Origin: Erodium maritimum
Lineage: Eukaryota; Streptophyta; Magnoliopsida; Geraniales; Geraniaceae
Reading direction: 5' to 3'
Length of the DNA: 64,000 nucleotides
NCBI GenBank assembly: GCA_963921825.1
Contig: OY997589.1
Span: forward strand, 22,155,482 to 22,219,481
Shown here: positions 1 to 10,640 of the stretch, one piece after another
How positions within the stretch are numbered: position 1 is the stretch's first letter
Layout of the letters: each line of letters starts with the position of its first letter
Notes under the pieces: generated by a model
Seen by the model: the letters and a program-made list of their open reading frames with translations, nothing else
What the model was told of the DNA's origin: nothing
Database searches by the model: none
Position numbers and translations under genes: made by a program

Positions 1-590
1 GCTGGTGGTGGCCGGTGCTGGTTCGGCGAGGAAGACGGAGGAGAAGAGGACGGGACGGTTGGGACGTGGTCGGACGGAGATGGAAGGTCGGGGTTCGGCC
101 GGGACGTGGTCGGAGACGGGCGTGGTCGGACGGAGGAGAGGGAGGTCGGGGTTCGGCCGGGACGTGGTCGGAGACGGGCGTGGTCGGACGGAGATGGAAG
201 GTCGGGGTTCGGCCGGGACGTGGTCGGAGACAGGCGTGGTCGGACGGAGATGGAAGGTCGGGGTTCGGCCGGGACGGCGGCCGGAGCGATGGCAGCCGGT
301 GCCGGTCCGGCGAGGAAGACCAAGAGAGAGAGAGAGGTGAGATCGGGTAGAGAGAGAGAGAGAAAAGGGTGAATGGAGGCTGAGTGGGTTAGATTAGGGT
401 TTCAGAGGGTGAGGATGAGTTATATACCCATCCCTGACCAGATTGGGCCTCAGCTGGGCTGGGCTGGGCCTGCGGGCCTGGTCTGGTCCAGACCTGTTCT
501 TTTTTTTTTTTTTTTGCACTCGTTTCAAAAACTTACCCTAAGGTTTTCGTTTGCAAAATAATACCTTAAAGAAACGAAGCGGGTTTTACA
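1..590 (-). repeat. LTR3 end (truncated by window edge)
   Basis: This is the same sequence as 6441-7030, the sense start of the LTR3 described at 4059-7030. It holds the GC-rich 57-bp repeats (about 80-280), GA/CT microsatellites (about 325-365), a minus-strand TATATAA (420-426) and a T homopolymer near 500-516. It ends in TTTTACA at 590, followed by GATCC, as the right-hand copy does. Confidence 0.85.
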
Positions 591-788
591 GATCCTTTCA
601 AATCGCCTTGGACCTTCCAGAATTGTAACAGGAATTGGTTCTTACTCTACGACAATCTCTGGCTCCTTTCTACTGGGTTGCCAATTGGTTTAGACAGATC
701 TGTACCATCCTGAATTTCTTCGAGATGCACAGTCCTCCCAATGACGTCTTTGGAAACAAAACTTCTTGTGAATCCCGAAGGCAGCACG
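591..788 (-). pseudogene. Ty1-copia pol fragment (integrase-RT linker)
   Basis: The minus strand matches, at diverged level, the linker between integrase and reverse transcriptase of the fuller copia at about 13080-13280 (for example the segment reading CGAAGAAATTCAGGATGG). Only about 190 bp survive between the LTR3 insertion and the primer-binding site, so gag, protease and most of integrase are deleted. It cannot be functional. Confidence 0.75.
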
Positions 789-800
789 GCTCTGATACCA
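789..800 (-). other. Primer-binding site, initiator tRNA-Met type
   Basis: The minus strand reads TGGTATCAGAGC, the classic tRNA-Met primer site. It lies one base from the LTR end at 802. It marks 802-2489 as a 5' LTR for the minus-strand element lying to its left. Confidence 0.9.
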
Positions 801-801
801 C

Positions 802-2489
802 TGTTGGGTCTCGAGGTAGGGTTGGAGATGAACCAACTCGCAGCGGAAAATCAATGAAAACCAAGAGACAATTAAAACCATGAAACAACTAACAAAGAAT
901 GGATTAACAAGAGAAAAATTCAGCACTAGTTCTTACCAAAACAAGAACACCGGTTAACGAATGATTGGCTTGAGTCTCCAAGACGCCTACGTATCCACAT
1001 GGGAATCAAAGCCACGTAGTTCTTCTCTTTGAGGACTCAAGAACACAAACATGGAGGTGGAAACTAGCCAAACCCGAAATGGCCATGGAAGAGGGAGAGA
1101 AAATGTGTTTCCTATTCTTGTCTTGTGTTTGTTATGTTGAAAAAAGATGACTTAAACATAACAAAACCCATACTTGTCCAACTAAAGGCATGGGACAAGT
1201 ATGGTGTCAAGTAAGGTGTAAATAGGACAAAGTATGGCAAGACAAGATTGGGTTAGGTGGTGAATCACCAACACCTTAATCCTTGTCTTGCTTACTTAGT
1301 ACTAATTAATCAAGACTTGATTAATTAGTTCCATGGGCCTTGGTTGCATGGGCCTTTCATGGGCCTCTTGGAACATGGTCCGTGGCCATTTCCAACGAGG
1401 TCCCGTGATTCGCTCATCGCCTCCATGCCTTCCATACCGGAAATGTCCAACATTATCCGACGCGATCAATCCCAAGACTCCAAGCCTTGTCTCGATCTGT
1501 GAAGTCCTATTCACTTACGGGCACATGACCCAAAACCCAGTTTTGGTCATGTCCCGAGACAACTCCCTTTTGGCCATTCTCCATAAATGTGTCAATGAGT
1601 TTCATCCTCCGGTGTGACCCTTAGGTTTATGCATGTCAATAGATCAACGTAAAATCCCATTTTACTTGATCCTATTTAAGTGACAACTAACGAGACTTTA
1701 GTATTGCCTGACACTACATAACGAATCGACCCTGTCGATTCTAACCTTTCCGTCGTCCCTGTCATTATCCTTTTATCTCCGATATCCTGATTGAGATAAG
1801 GCATAGAGCCGTCATCCTTATTATTCTCAATCACCGTTCCTTGATATGTGAGATGACTGAAGATATGATACCCAGTATCATGTGCATGGCCATGCTATTC
1901 TTCCAGTCACTCTCGATCAAGTGGCCGAGAACCGATATCTTTCCCATACCTTAGTATGAGGGATAAATTCCTTAGCCGTCTTTCGTGTCACTCATGTAGC
2001 CCGTCCCCAAGCCAATCCTGGCCGTTATGGAAGCCCTGTTACGGACAACGTTAGGCTCAGGTCAAACTCAGTTGTTGACTACATAGCGATCACAAAGACT
2101 CCTTGGTCTAAGGATACATGACAAGCTACAACACTGAATATGTTCATGACTTAATCTATGGCACATATTCAGGGCGGGTCGTCCAATATCATGTCCCACA
2201 TGATATCTATGATCAGACTCCGGAATCCCATTCCAATGACTAACAGAACGTAAGCCATAAAGAGCCATCTTTCATACTAGTCGCTTCTAGTGAAGCTTTG
2301 TTGACTAGGGACCCATCGAGTGTGATCTATCTCGATCTATGGTTCTATTCGCATGGTGGGCATAGATCAGAGCACACATCGATATATTACTCCAACACAT
2401 AAGTAATATAAAGCCGCTTTAATTTTATTGCTAACGATGATATATACATTTGGACATTTAGGATTGAACTACGGGCACTAAGACTAACA
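802..2489 (-). repeat. Ty1-copia LTR (shared by two internal regions)
   Basis: This LTR is about 1.69 kb with ends TGTTAG...CCCAACA on the minus strand. It is related to the LTR at 17106-18685; both contain the block around the sequence GTGTGACCCTTAGGT. It has a primer-binding site on its left (789-800) and a polypurine tract on its right (2490-2503). It is therefore the 5' LTR of one internal region and the 3' LTR of another. That is expected in a concatemer made by recombination between LTRs, not in a single insertion. Confidence 0.9.
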
Positions 2490-2503
2490 ATCTCCCACTT
2501 TCC
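2490..2503 (-). other. Polypurine tract
   Basis: The minus strand reads AAAGTGGGAGAT directly before the LTR end at 2489. This is the usual copia plus-strand primer, and it has the same layout as 11424-11436. Confidence 0.8.
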
Positions 2504-4058
2504 CTAGTTCCAATCTAAACTCCAATATGTCCCCATCGACTTTACATGTCTAACATGTTCAGGCAGTGACACTGCCTTAGTCAAAGGGTTGGCTATGTTA
2601 TCATCTGTTGCAATATCGGTTATCTTCACTTCACCTCAGTTCAGTATTTATCTGATGAGGTGGATACGCCGCAGTACATGTTTGGATTTGTTATGCGATC
2701 TAGGCTTTTAGCTTGCGCAATGGCCCTTGTGTTGTCGCAAAATGGATTCACCGGACTGGATGGGTTTTTAATTACACCCAGCCCTGCCATGAATTTCCAA
2801 ATCCGCATAGCCTCCTTAGCTGCCTCTGCAGCATCCATGTACTTGGCCTCTGTCGTAGATTCGGCAATGGTATCTTGCTTTACGCTTTCCCAGCTAAAGC
2901 TCTGCCATTCAGCGTAAACACATATCCTGATTGACTTCTAAAGTCATCTGGATTTGTCTTGGAAAACTAGCGTCTACTCATCCTTCGACGACTAGTTCAG
3001 CATCATCTTTCCCCCGGGTTAGAATGATGTCTACTGGTACAACATAAGGCTTACGAGACGTCTGGTCTCATACATGTTATGGCATATATGATCGATCCTG
3101 CCCCCAGGCGCATAGGATTCTCATCATCCTTTTCAGCTCATCAGGTGTCTTAGGACACTGAGTCTTGCTGAGATGAATGCCATGACTAGTGGGTAAGAGT
3201 CCTTTCTTTGAATCGAGCATTAAGAACCTACTCAATGCCTTGTTCACATAGGTTCCTTGACTTAAATCCAAGACCCTCTTGGTGCGATCTCTACATATCT
3301 TAATCCTTAAGATATGAGAAGCATCACCTAAGTCCTTTATTGAAAAACACTTCCTCAACCAAGCTTTAATCTCGTGCAAGGTTGGGATGTCGTTTTCAAT
3401 GAGAACCAGAAAGGTAATATTTCTCCCACTAGCCTTCTTATAAACGCAAGATTCATCCTCGTTCTTGATTAAGCCAAATCCAATTACAGCTTCATCAAAA
3501 CGAAGGATCTAACTCCGAGAAGTTCGTTTCAATCCAGAAATGGATTTCAACAACTTATAAATCTTTCCTTTATTCTTCGGATCGTCAAAACCTTTGGGCC
3601 GAGACATACAAACGTACTCAGTCAAATTTCCATTTAAGAAAGCGGTTTTGACATCCACTTGCCATATCTCGTAATTATGATACGCAGTTATGTCAAGAAG
3701 AATTTGGATCGATTTTGACCATAGCCACTAAGGAGAAGGTTTCCTCATAGTCAATCCATTGGATCTGCCTATAACCTTTCGCCACCAGTTGAGCTTTGTA
3801 GGTCAGAGGGTTGCCGTCCATGTCCATCTTCACCTTGAAGATCCATTTGCATCCTATGGTCCTCACACCATTGATGGGATCAACCGGTTCCCAGACTCGG
3901 TTGTCCGACATGGATTGCATTTCCTCCCGCATGGCTCCCAGCCGTAACTCGGAGTTGGGCCCATCCACGACTTCCTGAAAGGTGGCTGGATCATCGTGAT
4001 CCACCATGACTTCATTGCCACCTCCGGATACCATATCTTGGAGGTGGAAGATTGATCC
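2504..4058 (-). pseudogene. Ty1-copia pol 3' part (RT and RNase H), broken
   Basis: Minus-strand open pieces at 3693-4064, 3077-3379 and 2641-2838 match, in order, the reverse transcriptase start, the RT thumb and the RNase H end of the copia at 11438-13411. Recognisable words are the RT start (TIGCKWIFKVKMD) and, at the RNase H end, AAEAAKEAMRIWKFMAGLG and FCDNTRAIAQAK. Stops and frameshifts separate the pieces. About 100 bp are missing near 3020 compared with the fuller copy. The fragment is cut at 4058 by insertion of the solo LTR3, and the other side of the cut is at 7031. Confidence 0.9.
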
Positions 4059-4309
4059 TGTCACGCCCCAATTTCAGCGAACCGAAACTAGGGACGCGAA
4101 CGTTCAAAAAGTTACAAAACTGAAACCTGTTTTCGATAAAACACCTAAAAAGTCAGTTTAGTTCCACAAAAGAATAATATTTACATCTCAAAATAAAAGT
4201 CCCACACTTGGACAAAACGAGATACACGTCTCTAGACTCAAACACCCAGCAACCCGCTTCAAGCTCTTCAAGCTTCAGAAGCTCACCTAGTCCAGACTAC
4301 GAACGGTAC

Positions 4310-4347
4310 CTGTAGGAAAAGCAGCTAGGGGTGAGCGTTCGCTCACC
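4310..4347 (-). promoter_or_regulatory. Hairpin plus splice-acceptor-like block in LTR3
   Basis: In sense this reads an 8-bp stem hairpin (GGTGAGCG AA CGCTCACC) followed by CTGCTTTTCCTACAG and GTAC. The pyrimidine run ending in CAG-G looks like a plant 3' splice site. The same block recurs almost unchanged in all LTR1 copies. Its function is not known. Confidence 0.5.
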
Positions 4348-6094
4348 ACCACAGATAACATACTGATTACGGCATAACTAGTAGACAAAGCCGATGACAC
4401 TAACAACGACTCAAAGACACACACACGACCAGTCTTTTCCTCAACTGACTCAACACTCGGATACGTTATGTAGACCCCACACTACGATCGACGACCTCCT
4501 CCAAAGACACGACTGACAACCACACAATACCAAACAAGATCACAAAGGATCGCAAACCGGCTGCTCAGTAACCAATCTCTGTCTCTCGCCCTTTACCGAT
4601 CATAGACGTGGTCAGGCGGTCGACCTGTCGCGCAACTTCTCCCGATCCCAGTCGGGAGGCTAACCCACAACCTCTCCGCTTCACCCGATCCCAGTCGGGT
4701 GGTTAGCCACACCCGCGCGTCCTTCCCCCGATCCCAGTCGGGGAGCTAGCCCACGACCCCTCCGCTTCTCCCGATCCCAGTCGGGAGGCTAGCTACACCA
4801 CACAACCTCCACCAGTAACCAGTAACCAATCACAATCACAAAAAAGTTCAAACAGACAGTAACGACACCGGTGACAACTACACAGGCGCTCAAGGCCAAC
4901 AAAACACCGACAACCAAACACAGGTTCAACAACCCTACGGGCCCTCATGGCCACCCAAGACCCCAACGATAAAGTACGGGTTCACAACCCCACGGGCACT
5001 CACGGCCACTCAAAATACCGAAACGACAACACGGGCTCTCATGGCCACCCAAGACTCAGCAATAATTAACACGGGCTCTCAAGGCCACCCAAACTCAACA
5101 ACAACAACACGCAACAACCTCCGGGCATGGTCATATGCCTCCAGTGAAACAGTTAACGCTAAGTTCTCTGCTCCTACGACACTACTAAGTGTCACATGCA
5201 CTTTCAGTAATCGCTACGTTCCCGTATCATGCATTTCTAATATTCGATAACCTAAACAACCCACGACACCCCGGTGTCACATGCAATTCTACAGTTAACT
5301 TTCCTTAGTCAGGGCCGAGATCCGGCTACTTTTCCCTACCTCGAAAGCAACTCCAGAAGCGCTCCACTAGACCCGAGATGAATCGCAGTCACTCGCCGAG
5401 CCTCCCTTTTCCTCGGTCCGCAGCACGATCTAAAAGAACACAGATTTAACTCACTTTAAACTAGTACGAACCGGTCGAAATAAATAACTCAAAGCCCAAA
5501 AATAATAACGGTTCCGCCGTTCAGTTAACGGCTACGATTTGTCCATTTTAAACTTGACAGTTGTCGTTTACACTCGAGCGGGATAAAAGTCGGGTTACAA
5601 CGGATCGGGTTCGAGCACCCGCGCACCGAACCCGGGTTTGATCTAAACCCAGTTTAAACCCCTTTTAAACTTAAAACCGTCGTCGAACTCCCTTGCTTTA
5701 ACTAATTCCGTCTTGATTTTAAAACGAAACGGTTTCCTTCTGCTCGTTTCCAAACTCGAGATTTTTGGTCCAAAACCCTTCTAAAGCCGATCGGCTTCGT
5801 TTCCCTTTTTCGATTTAATCTTAACTATCGACTTTCGTTTTAAAACCCGTTAGTACTTAACCGATCTAGTTTTTATCAAGAATCATTTTACGTCCAAATT
5901 ACACAGATCGCCCTTTTGTTTCAATTCCGATTTTGGTTTTTTTTATAAAAAAACTCAGATCAAAAACCCTAAACACACTTAAACAGAACAGAATCGTAAC
6001 AAACATAATAATGATAATTTATATTTTTTTTTCGTTCTTCTTTACAGTTTCAGATTTACAACGCTTACACTAATCCTTTAAACAAAACCAGAAA

Positions 6095-6763
6095 TCACGT
6101 TTTTTGTGTTCTGTTCCTTTCCATTTCGGGAGCTCCGTTCCATCCCGACCGGATCTGAACGAACTCGGGAACGGGAAAGCAAAAGACGAAGAACGGGATT
6201 GGTGCGGCCGACCACCGGCGCCGGTCGGCCGAAGTTCCACAACCGAGAACTAACCGTGAGGATGGCGGCGGTGTACGGCGGTGCACGGCTGCGTAGGGCT
6301 CGGGTCCGGACGGCTCGTCCCGTTCCGGATCTGGCGAGCTCGCCGGCGACGGCGGGAGCTCGGGGCGAGTTAGGGCTCGGACGGTACCGGTGGTTGACGG
6401 TGGTGGCGTGGGGAGCTCGGCGGCGAAACTGATGGCCGGAGCTGGTGGTGGCCGGTGCTGGTTCGGCGAGGAAGACGGAGGAGAAGAGGACGGGACGGTT
6501 GGGACGTGGTCGGACGGAGATGGAAGGTCGGGGTTCGGCCGGGACGTGGTCGGAGACGGGCGTGGTCGGACGGAGGAGAGGGAGGTCGGGGTTCGGCCGG
6601 GACGTGGTCGGAGACGGGCGTGGTCGGACGGAGATGGAAGGTCGGGGTTCGGCCGGGACGTGGTCGGAGACAGGCGTGGTCGGACGGAGATGGAAGGTCG
6701 GGGTTCGGCCGGGACGGCGGCCGGAGCGATGGCAGCCGGTGCCGGTCCGGCGAGGAAGACCAA
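6095..6763 (-). CDS. 222-aa Pro/Ser/Arg-rich open frame in the LTR3 leader
   Basis: This is an ATG-started frame on the sense strand of LTR3, beginning about 100 bp downstream of a TATA box. It has no domain I recognise. The N-terminal third is built from a 19-residue repeat (units containing SVRPRPSP and TSRPNPDLPSPSD) that reflects the 57-bp DNA repeat at about 6500-6720. The rest is Pro/Ser-rich low complexity. Because 57 is a multiple of 3, the repeat could keep any frame open, so the frame may be accidental. It could act as a leader open frame of the LTR transcript. It more likely encodes no functional protein. Confidence 0.25.
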   Translation of the reverse strand: MVFLAGPAPAAIAPAAVPAEPRPSISVRPRLSPTTSRPNPDLPSPSDHARLRPRPGRTPTSLSSVRPRPSPTTSRPNPDLPSPSDHVPTVPSSSPPSSSPNQHRPPPAPAISFAAELPTPPPSTTGTVRALTRPELPPSPASSPDPERDEPSGPEPYAAVHRRTPPPSSRLVLGCGTSADRRRWSAAPIPFFVFCFPVPEFVQIRSGWNGAPEMERNRTQKT

Positions 6764-6859
6764 GAGAGAGAGAGAGGTGAGATCGGGTAGAGAGAGAGAG
6801 AGAAAAGGGTGAATGGAGGCTGAGTGGGTTAGATTAGGGTTTCAGAGGGTGAGGATGGG

Positions 6860-6866
6860 TTATATA
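6860..6866 (-). promoter_or_regulatory. Putative TATA box of LTR3
   Basis: The minus strand reads TATATAA inside GGGTATATAACCC, about 165 bp inside the sense start of the LTR. CT-rich 5'-UTR-like sequence follows (the GA repeats at about 6760-6805 read on the other strand). The site is also kept in the left copy (420-426), despite a substitution next to it at 418. Confidence 0.55.
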
Positions 6867-7030
6867 CCCATCCCTGACCAGATTGGGCCTCAGCTGGGCT
6901 GGGCTGGGCCTGCGGGCCTGGTCTGGTCCAGACCTGTTCTTTTTTTTTTTTTTTTGCACTCGTTTCAAAAACTTACCCTAAGGTTTTCGTTTGCAAAATA
7001 ATACCTTAAAGAAACGAAGCGGGTTTTACA

Positions 7031-7228
7031 GATCCTTTCAAATCGCCTTGGACCTTCCAGAATTGTAACAGGAATTGGTTCTTACTCTACGACAATCTCT
7101 GGCTCCTTTCTACTGGGTTGCCAATTGGTTTAGACAGATCTGTACCATCCTGAATTTCTTCGAGATGCACAGTCCTCCCAATGACGTCTTTGGAAACAAA
7201 ACTTCTTGTGAATCCCGAAGGTAGCACG
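7031..7228 (-). pseudogene. Ty1-copia pol fragment, right copy
   Basis: This is the second copy of 591-788, and it continues the copia pol interrupted at 4058. It differs from the left copy by one base at 7222. It is non-functional. Confidence 0.8.
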
Positions 7229-7240
7229 GCTCTGATACCA
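7229..7240 (-). other. Primer-binding site, initiator tRNA-Met type
   Basis: The minus strand reads TGGTATCAGAGC, one base from the LTR at 7242. With the polypurine tract at 2490-2503 it frames an internally deleted copia element, 802-8929. Confidence 0.9.
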
Positions 7241-7241
7241 C

Positions 7242-8929
7242 TGTTGGGTCTCGAGGTAGGGTTGGAGATGAACCAACTCGCAGCGGAAAATCAATGAAAA
7301 CCAAGAGACAATTAAAACCATGAAACAACTAACAAAGAATGGATTAACAAGAGAAAAATTCAGCACTAGTTCTTACCAAAACAAGAACACCGGTTAACGA
7401 ATGATTGGCTTGAGTCTCCAAGACGCCTACGTATCCACATGGGAATCAAAGCCACGTAGTTCTTCTCTTTGAGGACTCAAGAACACAAACATGGAGGTGG
7501 AAACTAGCCAAACCCGAAATGGCCATGGAAGAGGGAGAGAAAATGTGTTTCCTATTCTTGTCTTGTGTTTGTTATGTTGAAAAAAGATGACTTAAACATA
7601 ACAAAACCCATACTTGTCCAACTAAAGGCATGGGACAAGTATGGTGTCAAGTAAGGTGTAAATAGGACAAAGTATGGCAAGACAAGATTGGGTTAGGTGG
7701 TGAATCACCAACACCTTAATCCTTGTCTTGCTTACTTAGTACTAATTAATCAAGACTTGATTAATTAGTTCCATGGGCCTTGGTTGCATGGGCCTTTCAT
7801 GGGCCTCTTGGAACATGGCCCGTGGCCATTTCCAACGAGGTCCCGTGATTCGCTCATCGCCTCCATGCCTTCCATACCGGAAATGTCCAACATTATCCGA
7901 CGCGATCAATCCCAAGACTCCAAGCCTTGTCTCGATCTGTGAAGTCCTATTCACTTACGGGCACATGACCCAAAACCCAGTTTTGGTCATGTCCCGAGAC
8001 AACTCCCTTTTGGCCATTCTCCATAAATGTGTCAATGAGTTTCATCCTCCGGTGTGACCCTTAGGTTTATGCATGTCAATAGATCAACGTAAAATCCCAT
8101 TTTACTTGATCCTATTTAAGTGACAACTAACGAGACTTTAGTATTGCCTGACACTACATAACGAATCGACCCTGTCGATTCTAACCTTTCCGTCGTCCCT
8201 GTCATTATCCTTTTATCTCCGATATCCTGATTGAGATAAGGCATAGAGCCGTCATCCTTATTATTCTCAATCACCGTTCCTTGATATGTGAGATGACTGA
8301 AGATATGATACCCAGTATCATGTGCATGGCCATGCTATTCTTCCAGTCACTCTCGATCAAGTGGCCGAGAACCGATATCTTTCCCATACCTTAGTATGAG
8401 GGATAAATTCCTTAGCCGTCTTTCGTGTCACTCATGTAGCCCGTCCCCAAGCCAATCCTGGCCGTTATGGAAGCCCTGTTACGGACAACGTTAGGCTCAG
8501 GTCAAACTCAGTTGTTGACTACATAGCGATCACAAAGACTCCTTGGTCTAAGGATACATGACAAGCTACAACACTGAATATGTTCATGACTTAATCTATG
8601 GCACATATTCAGGGCGGGTCGTCCAATATCATGTCCCACATGATATCTATGATCAGACTCCGGAATCCCATTCCAATGACTAACAGAACGTAAGCCATAA
8701 AGAGCCATCTTTCATACTAGTCGCTTCTAGTGAAGCTTTGTTGACTAGGGACCCATCGAGTGTGATCTATCTCGATCTATGGTTCTATTCGCATGGTGGG
8801 CATAGATCAGAGCACACATCGATATATTACTCCAACACATAAGTAATATAAAGCCGCTTTAATTTTATTGCTAACGATGATATATACATTTGGACATTTA
8901 GGATTGAACTACGGGCACTAAGACTAACA
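7242..8929 (-). repeat. Ty1-copia LTR, right copy
   Basis: This copy is identical to 802-2489 except for one transition at 7819. It has a primer-binding site on the left and a polypurine tract on the right (8930-8943), so it too is shared by two internal regions. Confidence 0.9.
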
Positions 8930-9446
8930 ATCTCCCACTTTCCCTAGTTCCAATCTAAACTCCAATATGTCCCCATCGACTTTACATGTCTAACATGTTC
9001 AGGCAGTGACACTGCCTTAGTCAAAGGGTTGGCTATGTTATCATCTGTTGCAATATCGGTTATCTTCACTTCACCTCAGTTCAGTATTTATCTGATGAGG
9101 TGGATACGCCGCAGTACATGTTTGGATTTGTTATGCGATCTAGGCTTTTAGCTTGCGCAATGGCCCTTGTGTTGTCGCAAAATGGATTCACCGGACTGGA
9201 TGGGTTTTTAATTACACCCAGCCCTGCCATGAATTTCCAAATCCGCATAGCCTCCTTAGCTGCCTCTGCAGCATCCATGTACTTGGCCTCTGTCGTAGAT
9301 TCGGCAATGGTATCTTGCTTTACGCTTTCCCAGCTAAAGCTCTGCCATTCAGCGTAAACACATATCCTGATTGACTTCTAAAGTCATCTGGATTTGTCTT
9401 GGAAAACTAGCGTCTACTCATCCTTCGACGACTAGTTCAGCATCAT
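8930..9446 (-). pseudogene. Copia polypurine tract and RNase H fragment, truncated
   Basis: This is a copy of 2490-3006. It holds the RNase H end with the words AAEAAKEAMRIWKF and FCDNTRAIAQAK. It is cut at about 9446 and fused to LTR1 sequence, so the rest of this third internal region is lost. Confidence 0.85.
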
Positions 9447-9627
9447 TTCCTAAATTGGTCAGAAAGTTGCCCTAAGTCCCCCGGAACTCACTTTGGTCAA
9501 TATCGGGGTCAACTTAAGTCCGGTATGACCCTCGGGGTCAAATTTGGGTTCATTTAAGTGTCCAAATTTTTTAAATTTTCTTGTTTTTCGCAGGTTTGAC
9601 TGGCGTTGACCGGGAGTGGTTATTACA
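9447..9627 (-). repeat. LTR1 terminal fragment
   Basis: This is the last 180 bp (plus-strand order) of an LTR1. It matches for example 20281-20461 and 26209-26388, from TTGGTCAGAAAGTTGCCCT to GGTTATTACA. No matching left part or target duplication can be assigned, so a deletion probably removed it. Confidence 0.85.
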
Positions 9628-9896
9628 ACGCAACTCTTAGTTTGTCACGCCCCATATTCAGTAGAAGCGAACTCGGAACGTGAATGTTTAAAACAATAAA
9701 CCATTTTAAACCTTTTAAATAAATCACTTTAAAACCACCACATGCTAAAAAAAAATAATTATTTACAACTCAAAAGTACGTCCTAACAAGCGGACAAAAA
9801 GCAAAGTGTACGTCGCTAGACTCAAAAGAAAACCCGGACTCCGCTCCTAGCTCTTCAAGCTTCGAGAGCTCACCTAGTCCATCCCGCGACCAGTAC

Positions 9897-9934
9897 CTGT
9901 AGGAAAAGCAGCTAGGGGTGAGCGTTCGCTCACC
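9897..9934 (-). promoter_or_regulatory. Hairpin plus splice-acceptor-like block, LTR1
   Basis: In sense this reads GGTGAGCG AA CGCTCACC, then CTGCTTTTCCTACAG. It matches the blocks at 4310-4347, 23503-23540 and 35458-35495. The function is inferred only from conservation and from its likeness to a splice acceptor. Confidence 0.5.
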
Positions 9935-10640
9935 ACCACTGATAACAGACTGACTACGACATACTTAGTAGACAATGCCGGTAACACCAACAGCAAACCC
10001 AACACCGGTGACTACTATCCCCAAACTCAAGTAACTCGACTGACACACAAACTGTTACCTTCCCCAACCGACTCAACACTCGGAAACGTAATGTAGACCT
10101 TACACAACAGTTACGACCTCAACCCAAAGACTCAAAGGATAACCACACAACACCCAAGATCACAAAGGATCGCACACCAACCAAGATCACAAAGGATCGC
10201 ACACCAACCAAGATAAAAAAGGATCGCACTCCAGCTGCTCAGTACCGGTTGCTAACCGGCTGGGCTTGAGCCTGCCCCACGCAACTTCCCCCGGTCTCTG
10301 TCGGGCCAGGCGGTCGACCTGTTAGCGATATATACCGAGCTACTTTTCCGATAGCTAGTCGGAAGGGGAGCAACCCTCCATCGCCGATGAATGCAGCCTT
10401 TTTCCGGTGGTTAACCCGGAAGGCGGGCCATGCCCCACGACACGTGGCCACAGGACCCCTTTCTTGTCAGGTGGGCCCCCAACCTCGTCTGAACAATGCA
10501 CACGCGCGAACCACGGGACCCCTTTCTTATCAGGCGGGCACCCAACTTCGGGCAGAGACTGTCCACAACCAAAGTCAACAACAGCAACAACACAGGTTCA
10601 ACAACCCCACGGGCACTCATGGCCACCCAAGACTACAACA

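Larger units (their letters stand above)
1..3006. repeat. 6.4-kb tandem duplication, left copy
   Basis: This stretch repeats at 6441-9446 with a constant offset of 6,440 bases. I saw three differences in about 3 kb, all transitions (418 A/G, 782 C/T, 1379 T/C). The copy contains the end of an LTR3, a copia pol fragment, a primer-binding site, a complete copia LTR and the 3' end of copia pol. Its left limit lies outside the window. The near identity means the duplication is much younger than the transposons inside it, or has been homogenised by gene conversion. Confidence 0.95.
4059..7030 (-). repeat. Solo LTR3 inserted in copia pol, TSD GATCC
   Basis: This is a 2,972-bp LTR with plus-strand ends TGTCACGCCCC (4059) and GGGTTTTACA (7030). 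GATCC flanks it at 4054-4058 and 7031-7035, and copia pol continues on both sides, so the boundaries are firm. Read from the left it first resembles LTR1: the TAGGAAAAGCAG/hairpin block at about 4310-4347, repeats of CCCGATCCCAGTCGGG at about 4640-4790, and repeats of GGCACTCATGGCC type at about 4930-5110. Then it resembles the LTR at 52999-55676 (ACTCGAGCGGG near 5570), and finally has its own GC-rich promoter region. No internal region is left, so it is a solo LTR. Confidence 0.92.
6441..9446. repeat. 6.4-kb tandem duplication, right copy
   Basis: This is the second copy of 1-3006. It ends abruptly at about 9446. There the left copy carries on through copia pol, but this copy is joined to the last 180 bp of an LTR1. 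The second unit is therefore truncated, probably by a deletion with a few bases of shared sequence at the joint. Confidence 0.95.

Noticed and set aside
789..800. tRNA-Met gene fragments at TGGTATCAGAGC sites
   Set aside because: Only 11-12 bases match, next to LTR ends, as expected for primer-binding sites. No cloverleaf can be made.
4059..9627. One 5.6-kb LTR1 from 4059 to 9627
   Set aside because: The ends look right but the flanks do not match (GATCC against ACGCA). A perfect GATCC pair instead puts the end of the 4059 LTR at 7030.
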